From Candolleomyces eurysporus (Eukaryota; Basidiomycota; Agaricomycetes; Agaricales; Psathyrellaceae), in the NCBI GenBank assembly GCA_027579435.1, contig JANBPK010001054.1, positions 1 through 64,000 on the forward strand: 64,000 nt of DNA. The letters are read 5' to 3'. Below, in pieces: positions 57,337 to 64,000 of this stretch. The notes under the pieces are model-generated. The model was not told the origin of the DNA. It searched no databases and worked only from the letters and a program-made list of their open reading frames with translations. Each line of letters starts with the position of its first letter. Position 1 is the stretch's first letter. A program made the translations under genes and the position numbers.

Positions 57337-58923
57337 GTGGAGGATGTGGAGGAGTGGGAGGCAGCATGATGCCAGCTAGATCAGGCGACGAGGAAGTGGA
57401 GGTGATCAAGAGGGGGTTAGCGGACCAAGTGCCTCCCGAAACAATCGTTGCTTCGCGCAAACCAGAATACCCAGACCACGTTGAGCTTCATTAGCTGTCG
57501 TCTGTCGAGGCAGCGCACGTCCGCCTCTTGGATCTATCCCTGGTCGACTCCTCGATTCATGATAAAAACGGCCGTTATCTGGAGCACTGATTTGCTATTT
57601 GATACATCTCCAATGCAATGAAGGAGATTGGAGCTCTGACACAGTGGTTCAGGCTTGGAAACGTTCACGCACGAGCCAGTCAAACCCCCTTGGATAATTG
57701 ATAGAGTATGTACTCGAGCAAAATCCTAACCTTGGTGACTATCTCTCAGACGAAGAGGGCGCAAGCGAAAGGGGAAAGGTACAGACTGCAGTATGCTCGA
57801 GGGAAGGTTATCGGTCAGCGGAGAATTACCAAACTTGAACCTGAGCCGATCTTGGACTGTTCCAGGCTGTCCTTCGACAATTGGCTACGGGACTCTGATC
57901 AGGTTGTGGTTTGCTGTCGCTTTGCACTAATCTTTGGTTTACGTACATCCTAGTATAGACTACAATACCATGATCTCGTGTCAGCAGCGTCGAGATCGTC
58001 GGTTCATCACCTAAATGACGAGATATGATTGTTGGGAGGCAAACAATACTTCCCACACGTCTCCAGCTGACCTTTCCTGGGTATCATGTCTTCCTACGTC
58101 CGAAATGACACGCTAGACAAGATTCGAACTGAGGATGAGTGGATGGGCAGCGGGAATCAGATTTTAGGAAGAACTGACGTCGAGGGGAGCCACTGCAGGC
58201 TCATAGCGAACAATATTGCTCCCTTTTATCTTCCTTCAGCGCCTCGAGTCCCATCTCGTGCGTCTTTCCTTTGTCAATAGACCGAGGGGCGTGACTTTGA
58301 GACCTTCGGGTGAGGTTTCATTGCCACATAGAAAACGCCGTAAATTGGAGTATCGAATTGGTTCTGTTTTGAGTCGAAGAATATCTGTTGAGGAGGGAGT
58401 GGTGGAACGAAACCAAGAGAAGCAATCAACCAAAATCAATAAGTTCGATAAATGAGAAGAGAAATGCTAATGTATGCTCTCTGCTTCTACAAGATCTTTC
58501 ACTTCACTCGTCCTCGGCTTCACGTTCTGAGTCACAGAGACCTGAAAATGAAGGAAAGAGCTCGGCGTCGAGAGTGGGATACCAGCCTGTTCCTGAGTCC
58601 ACAAACACAAGGCTAGACGATACCAATTTTATGTCCTTGAGAGGAGGGGCTTTACGCAGAGAGTGGAGTGTAGACGTTAGGGATATGGGTATAGTATAAT
58701 GAAGGGAAGTATTGAGGGAAAGGTTCGGGTCGAAGGGCAATGGTACGATGACGAGTCGCTGAGGTGTTGCCTAAGGAGGACTTGCATAGGAAGGGCCGGA
58801 TGATGGCGTCGTATTCGAAAGGAAATTGGCGAGGAGAGAACGAAGCGTGGTGTCGACCGAAGCATCGCTGTTGTGTGGCTGGAGTGTCCGAGGAAAAGTT
58901 GAATTTGAGACTCGTGGACCAGA
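57337..58923. other. Intergenic DNA, no supported gene
   Basis: Short frames only. If the gene fragment starting at 58924 had a 5' part like its relative at 61891 (signal peptide, Lys/Pro/Ala repeats), it should lie here, but I see no such sequence. Confidence 0.45.
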
Positions 58924-59637
58924 ATGGACAAAAAAGTAGCAACTGCCATGCGAGAGCAGAGGAACATAAAAAAGACCAAGAAGGTATCAAAGCGAAATGG
59001 GAAGAAACTCAAGAAAGGCCGTGACTATAAAGGACCGCTGTCAGGCCTGGCGGATACCGACAAGACGCGGGTGCACAATTCCTTGGAAGGAGCTGGAAAC
59101 AAGCACAAAGTTACTCAGAATCTTCCAGGAAGGAAAGATACGTTAAAGGGCCACGGAGGTACAGTCGCTCAATCCGTATCAACAACGTTCTAAAGATTCT
59201 GAAACCCATTGCTATCAGTCACCCGCACTGGAAAAGCAGCTCGCTTAGCTGTTCACAACTCACACTTTCATTCTTCAGCGCCCTTGGGTGTTGTCCCACC
59301 AATTAACGCTGGACAGGTACGTATATCTTCACAATATATACAGCAATAACCGTGCAAGGTCCTGAGCTGACACATTCTCAGCCTAAGCACTTTGGAAACT
59401 TTAAATATCGACTCAACCGCCCGAACGAGAGTTTGAGGCGAAGGCAAACGACAAGGATCATTATAAGATGCAAGATGATCCTCACCGTCCACCTTCGCAC
59501 TATCCGGGAGCTGACTTTGGCAGACCGGGGACTCCGAAACCGAAGTCGGGTACTCCCAAATCTCTCCCTGCACGGCTTAAGACGCCACCTGCGCCACGTC
59601 CTAATGCGTGGACTAAGAACAAGTCCAGAACTTAGGG
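58924..59637 (+). pseudogene. Truncated relative of the secreted repeat protein at 61891
   Basis: The frame from 58924 contains REQRNIKKTKKVSKRNGKK and ADTDKTRVHNSLEGAGNKHK then VTQNLPGR. It aligns with REQLAWKKKKTRARR and AADKQRVHGAISQAGRDQK then TTNLPAR of the 61891 gene. A following exon (about 59210-59317) reads GKAARLAVHNSHFHSSAP, compared with GKDARVAVLNSHLHQSSP, and the next starts PKHFGNFKYRL, compared with PQHFRNVRYP. After that the frame must shift once to reach a Pro/Lys-rich end (GTPKP, KTPPAPRPNAW) and a stop at 59637. The signal peptide and the repeat region of the relative are absent. Either a truncated pseudogene or a short diverged gene with an unresolved intron. Confidence 0.5.
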
Positions 59638-59984
59638 GTGCATAGGGTCGATGTCAGTTGTAGTAATAAATAATCTATTACTCAAGACTCCTAGATGACG
59701 TTTAGGAATCCCTCAAGGAATGGTTCGTCTCCACTCAGTTATCTCGGTGTTACAACCAGTGAACGAGCATAAAGCTGAAAGTCGAGAGTAATAAGGTCAT
59801 GAGAGATAAATGACAACGTATATGAGCTCTTCAGGAAATACGTGGCCACTTGCAATCTAATTCGAAATGACGACTTCAAGGAACAACATTATACGGAAAA
59901 AACAATAGACATCAATTGTAATTCATCGGCCAAGCGACCTTTCTAATTAAGTGAGACTTAGTACCGCGTATGCGCACGATACGA

Positions 59985-60856
59985 CTACTCCGATCGCCGC
60001 TCGACAAACAACTCTCTCCAAACCTCTTCGACTGAGCGCTCTTTCCTATCGTGCTTCTCTACATCCAAAATGACCCTCTAAAGAAATAAAGCGAGTGCAT
60101 GAGTAACTCAACGTATTAGCTGTCATGCGGGAAGAACTTACCTCGAGAAGCACCACTGCAGGCTTATATCGAACGATATTGCGCTTCTTCAGCTCCTTTA
60201 ACGCATTGAGCACAGTATCGTATGTTTCCCCTTCGTCAGGAAGGTACATCGTAGACGCAAATTGCTCGGCACCAAGTATTGCGAAGAATACCAGTGCTGC
60301 AATCGCGCTGATCTCCTGCACATCCTTATCTTCGACTCCTTCACAGTCACCCATTTGGAGACCCTCGAGTGTCATCTCGTATCAGTCGCCAATTTTCATG
60401 AAGTCCAGCTTCCGTGTGGCTGCGGTAAGGAACGAAGACGTGATGATCGGGTGAACTTTGGGCGCTTCTCCGTCCGCGTCGATAAAGATTCGTTTTTCTC
60501 CTGGGTAGGCGGGATTGTAATAGCCGTAAGTTGTGATTATATCTCCGAAGGTGTAGAGATAGAGATTGAAAAGTACCTCAGGACCGTTTACTCCATCCGG
60601 GACCTCGAGCGTGCCGACTTCTTCGAAAGACGACTTGAGCCTCGACATCACCGCTTCGATGCGGGACGGGTGGTCGACACCAAATGACCATGTCGTGTAG
60701 GCGAGGGCCGATGGAACAGATACTGTTAAATTCTTCTTGAGTATTGAGGAGAGCTCTATGGGAGCGAACGATGTCGAGAAGAAGGTTCGAAAAAATTCTC
60801 CTGCGCTTACGAGANTTTTTTTCATAGGATTGGTTCTCATCGATTACAAGATCCAT
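59985..60856 (-). pseudogene. Unknown protein gene with a single in-frame TGA
   Basis: Two exons, 60856-60142 and 60077-59985, keep one frame if the N at 60815 is dropped: MDLVIDENQSYEKN, then LVSAGEFFRTFFSTSFAPIE, FDVGVDHP-like and RIFIDADGEAPKVHPIITS. The second exon ends KHDRKERSVEEVWRELFVER. The only defect is TGA at 60382-60384, after KLDFMKIGD and before YEMTLEGLQMGDCEG, with the same frame continuing on both sides for about 270 residues in total. CGA to TGA is a simple explanation. I do not recognise the family; there is no signal peptide or membrane segment. It could be a young pseudogene or carry a base error. Confidence 0.55.
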
Positions 60857-61890
60857 GATGTCTGTATGAAAGGGAGGTAAGATCCTGAATTATATGTGTG
60901 AGTTACAGGGAGTGGATTATCAAGGGGATTGGTCGAAAATCTGGGCTGAACGGGATGCTCTGCTTGTATCTATGTTATGATGAGCGCTTCATCTGCTCGC
61001 CTGATTGCTGATCATCAAACCGACTAACATGATATTTCGAACATCTGATTTTCCCCTGTCGTCAGACACACAGCCTAGCCTGCCACGTCTCAAGAAACGG
61101 TGAAAGACGAAACGAGATACAGTGCATTCTTATTCCAGATTGACGACCCAGGACATCCTGCTTTGTCGTTTAGGATGTACCAGATATTCAGATCGAGTCG
61201 CGGCGAGTTGCCGCCATGGATGAGATATTGGACGTTCGGAGCTGTGCATGACTGGGCGGCTCCCTGGCTGTGCGGTCGACGATGTCGGCCTGTTCGTGCT
61301 CCATGAATATCGTATCATATCATGATCATAATTTCAGAGCGCCGTCTTCCAATCCTTCAACATAGTTCGCTGACAGAATGGCGATGCATCAAAGTTTTGG
61401 AACTATGATAATCAGTGACTTTGAGTTCAACACCTTCCATACTTGTATACAGCCAAGGGGAAAGAAACAATGACACGCCGAATAAACCGATCGACGTGAG
61501 TGTCAATGCGAATTAGAGCGGCCACAAGGGCCAGGGTTCCAGATCTGGCAGACTGTATTCGTCGAACGGAACAGGAGTGCCGTAAAAGTAGAATGAATCT
61601 GAATCTTTAACGTCTTTCGTAGCCTTAATTCGAGCGGCCATGAGAAAGATTTGCTTTCTTGCGTCAGCTGTAAGAAATGCGGTATGTGGTTATCGAACGC
61701 CAGCTGTCTGACAGGATTGCAATCCAATCAAACCTTACTGAAGATAATATGCGCATTGTCCGAGAGTAGTGCAATCAAACCTTACATGATAGCAATATAT
61801 AAAGGCCTGTATGTCGTTGTTGACCTCCCTCAGCGAGCCGGTCTCCTCCACTCTCCTTAGCTGGTCTAGTTGAATCGACTCTGAGCAAGC
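60857..61890. other. Intergenic DNA, promoter region of the 61891 gene
   Basis: No gene is visible. Near the right end CAATCAAACCTTAC occurs twice, at about 61726 and 61773, about 100-160 bp upstream of the next start codon, followed by a TATA box. The paired motif may be a regulatory site; that is conjecture. Confidence 0.45.
61797..61804 (+). promoter_or_regulatory. TATA box of the 61891 gene
   Basis: TATATAAA lies about 90 bp upstream of the start codon at 61891, following the duplicated CAATCAAACC motif. Confidence 0.5.
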
Positions 61891-63848
61891 ATGCATTTCC
61901 TTGCATTGCTCGCCCTGATGGCGACATCGCTTGCAACCTTTGTTACCGCTGCGCCAGTGTCACTCCCACTGGATGGGGATGTAGCTGTGTTGAACCGTGA
62001 CTTTGTCGACTCTGATAACCAAGGTGTGTTGGTCTCTGTTCAGATTATCTAGTATTTGGGGATGATGTTAACAAATGTGGTGACGGTCATATAGATTTGG
62101 AACGACGTGAGCCAAGGGCTCGAGCACCATCTCTCAAATCGGCCGCCCTAGTCAAAGCACCTCCTGAGGCTCCAGCCAAGGTCCCGGCGAAGGCACCTGC
62201 TAAAACCCCGGCAAAGGCCCCGGCAAAGGCACCTGCTAGGGCCCCAGCCAAGGGACCTGCTAAGGCTCTGGCGAAGGCACCTTCTCGGGCTCCAGCCAAG
62301 ACTTCTCCACCCACTCAGAAGAGGCCGACTGTGAAAGCTCCTAGTCGTGCACCAGTCAAAGCTCCCGGGAAGCCAGCTACAAGAACACCGGCCGTCAAAG
62401 CTCCCTCCAACCGTCTCACCAAAACCCCTGCATCCAAGCGCCCCGCCGCACCAGCCAAGGGAGCTGGTCAAGTAAACGCCAAGTCTGCCGGGAAACAGCC
62501 TACCGGTGCCAAAGGTGTAGTCAAGCGCCCATCTTCCCCACCTCGAACCGCGAGTACCGGAAGACAAGCCAAGCCGCGTAGCGCCACTCCCAAGCCTGCA
62601 TCTGGTAAACCGACCAGCGTACGTCAACCAGTTCCTCAACGTGGCTCATCTGCGTCGAAGCGACCTGTCAAGGCTCCCGCTAATGCCGGCGCGAAGGGCT
62701 CGAATGGCCCAGCTCGACGACCCTCGACTTNCCCCCGCTCGCTCTCCCAAGTCCAATGCGCCCAAATCGGCTTCCCAACGACCGGCGTCGGTGAAGACGT
62801 CCAGCAAACCTTCTTCCAACGTCCCGGCCGGTAAAAAAGCACCTGCAAGTAATCTCCCGACTGGTGGAGGTGGTGTTCAACGATCGGGACGAGGAGGTCG
62901 AGGAGGAAACCCAGCTCGAGGAGGCGGAGGCGGAGGCGGTCTAGCTAGAGGAGGAGGAGGAGGAGGTCGAGGAAATCGTGGTGGTCGAGGAGGACGTGGT
63001 GGAGCTGGAGGAGGAGGAGGACCTCCCGGACCTCCTGCCGGTGGAGCTCCCGCACCTGCCGCAGGTGGAAGACCCCAGGGTGATATCAACCAGAAGGCTG
63101 CTCAGCTCCATCGTGAGCAACTGGCCTGGAAGAAAAAAAAAACCCGCGCCAGACGACAAGGAGCCAGGGACGGGAGAAACTGGAAGCAAGTTTTGCGCGA
63201 CAAAGGCCAACCGACCAAGAAAGCTACCTCGTGGCAAGGTTGGAATGCCGCCGATAAGCAACGTGTTCACGGCGCCATCAGCCAGGCCGGACGCGATCAG
63301 AAAGCCACCACCAACCTTCCTGCGAGAAATGCCCAGTTCAGATTGAATAACAACGGACGTAAGTGCTACCTCTGACTTTATGGTTCGTTCAGCCAGATTG
63401 ATTTCGGTGTTGCTCCAACAGCTGTCTTGGCTACAGGAAAAGACGCTCGTGTTGCCGTTCTCAACTCTCACCTGCACCAATCTTCTCCCATCGTCACGGA
63501 CCCAACGGTCAACCCACCACGGGACACGGTACGCTTTAAATTCATTGCAGCCAAACAAACGAGAGACTAACGATCACACTCCTTCAGCCACAACATTTCC
63601 GCAACGTGAGATACCCAGCCGGTCACCCCCAGGCGGGATCTCGTCCCTTGCCTAACTCCCATTGGGGACAAAACAACGAACTCAGCGAGTTCCCAGTGAC
63701 GGGAAATCCTGGTGGGTACAGTGGAGGCCCTCAAGGAAAGGTCCGGGTCATCACGAAAGACAAGGACCTAACGAGACCTGCTAATTTCGAAGGTTTAGTG
63801 GGCCATGCGAACGAGAGAACCAACTACCATTATCAGCTGCAGTCGTGA
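61891..63848 (+). CDS. Secreted Lys/Pro/Ala-repeat and Gly-rich protein, unknown family
   Basis: Exon 1 (61891-62023) encodes a signal peptide (MHFLALLALMATSLATFVTA) and a short pro-like part. Exon 2 starts at 62095 with DLERREPRARAPS. It continues with PAKAPAKTPAKAPAKAPAR-type repeats, a basic Ser/Pro stretch and a glycine/arginine-rich block (GGRGGNPARGGGGGGGLARG). Then comes a globular part: REQLAWKKKKTRARRQGARD, NWKQVLRDKGQPTKK and ADKQRVHGAISQAGRDQK. Deleting the N at 62731 restores the frame. Exon 3 gives FGVAPTAVLATGKDARVAVL then NSHLHQSSPIVTDP, and exon 4 (63593-63848) PQHFRNVRYPAGHPQAG to HANERTNYHYQLQS. The exon 2/3 junction near 63360-63395 is out of phase by one base with the obvious splice sites. 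A truncated relative lies at 58924. Function unknown. Confidence 0.65.
62160..62300 (+). repeat. Minisatellite coding for PAKAP repeats
   Basis: Degenerate units of about 12-30 bp built on GCAAAGGCACCTGC and CCGGCAAAGGCC encode alternating Pro-Ala-Lys motifs within the 61891 gene. Both strands stay open across it, so minus-strand frames here are by-products. Such repeats change length easily between strains. Confidence 0.7.
62865..63070 (+). repeat. GGA/GGT-rich low-complexity tract coding Gly/Arg repeats
   Basis: A purine-rich tract of GGA, GGT and CGA triplets encodes runs of glycine with interspersed arginine, followed by a short Pro/Ala-rich stretch, inside the 61891 gene. RGG-like tracts in other proteins often bind RNA, but this protein appears to be secreted, so no function is claimed. 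Confidence 0.65.
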
Positions 63849-64000
63849 AAGTCCTGATTGAACGTTGACCCATCTCAGAGATCCTTAGGAAGCGCTAATG
63901 CCGTCCTCCAATGTATACTATTCAATGTGGTTATACTAGTGTTCGATGAAGAGAGCGGTTGTAGTATGCTGAGGCGATGAGTAACACGGCAGAGACGGGT

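Noticed and set aside
62087..63089. Long minus-strand open frames rich in Gly, Ala, Leu or Pro
   Set aside because: They mirror the repetitive coding region of the plus-strand gene at 61891, which has a signal peptide, introns and a relative nearby.
1..64000. tRNA, rRNA or CRISPR-like arrays
   Set aside because: I found no cloverleaf-compatible sequence, no rRNA signature and no regularly spaced identical repeats; a covariance-model scan would be needed to exclude tRNAs fully.

Overview
The window looks like nuclear DNA of a filamentous basidiomycete of the mushroom class (Agaricomycetes). Genes carry many phase-preserving GT-AG introns of about 50-70 nt. The protein families are typical of that group: an AA9 monooxygenase with a fungal cellulose-binding module, a GMC alcohol oxidase, DUF1996, DUF8021, DUF6533 and DUF6593 proteins, cysteine-cluster proteins of KDZ transposons and a large family of BTB proteins. 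I assign no species. Exon coordinates were worked out by hand from splice signals and reading frame; expect occasional errors of one base.

Layout. 1-3860: no recognisable gene. 3861-9590: a candidate KDZ-type element with two intact cargo-type genes on the minus strand (a CxC5/CxC6 cysteine-cluster protein and an unknown protein with a SAP-like N-terminus) but no transposase. 9812-14980: a short TIR element split by a complete hAT transposon (10584-14877) with a perfect 8-bp target duplication and an apparently intact 10-exon transposase. 16334-38740: an array of twelve BTB loci. Six are full length (A, C, D, E, G, H), one is full length except for a single TGA (J, the only plus-strand copy) and five are fragments. 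Between them lie a DUF6533-type membrane protein gene and its truncated duplicate. A tandem segmental duplication made D-E-tail and F-G-DUF6533, and a later 1.8-kb TIR insertion sits in one copy but not the other. 39050-42240: a CpG-poor block with the remnant of a PIF1/Helitron helicase. 43069-63848: ordinary gene-bearing DNA: DUF6593, DUF1996 (with a 5-nt micro-exon), AA9-CBM1, AA3_2-like GMC oxidoreductase, DUF8021, a hypothetical exon, a serine/proline-rich protein, and two diverged members of an unrecognised family at 58924 and 61891, plus a gene of unknown family at 59985 with one in-frame TGA.

How the genes fit together. The AA9 oxidase and the GMC oxidoreductase lie head to tail about 650 bp apart and plausibly act together outside the cell on plant polymers, with the secreted DUF1996 and DUF8021 proteins beside them. 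The BTB array encodes proteins with an N-terminal BTB fold, a conserved helical middle and a C-terminal pair of CxxC knuckles ending in an almost invariant WDQ-type tail; this is the most unusual content of the window. BTB proteins commonly serve as CUL3 ubiquitin-ligase adaptors, but nothing here proves that role.

Sequence quality. Fourteen single Ns occur, most next to homopolymer runs. In the three places where one falls inside a coding exon, deleting the N restores the frame. Two further frame breaks lie in A/T runs without an N. These look like assembly artefacts, so several apparent breaks should not be read as pseudogenes.
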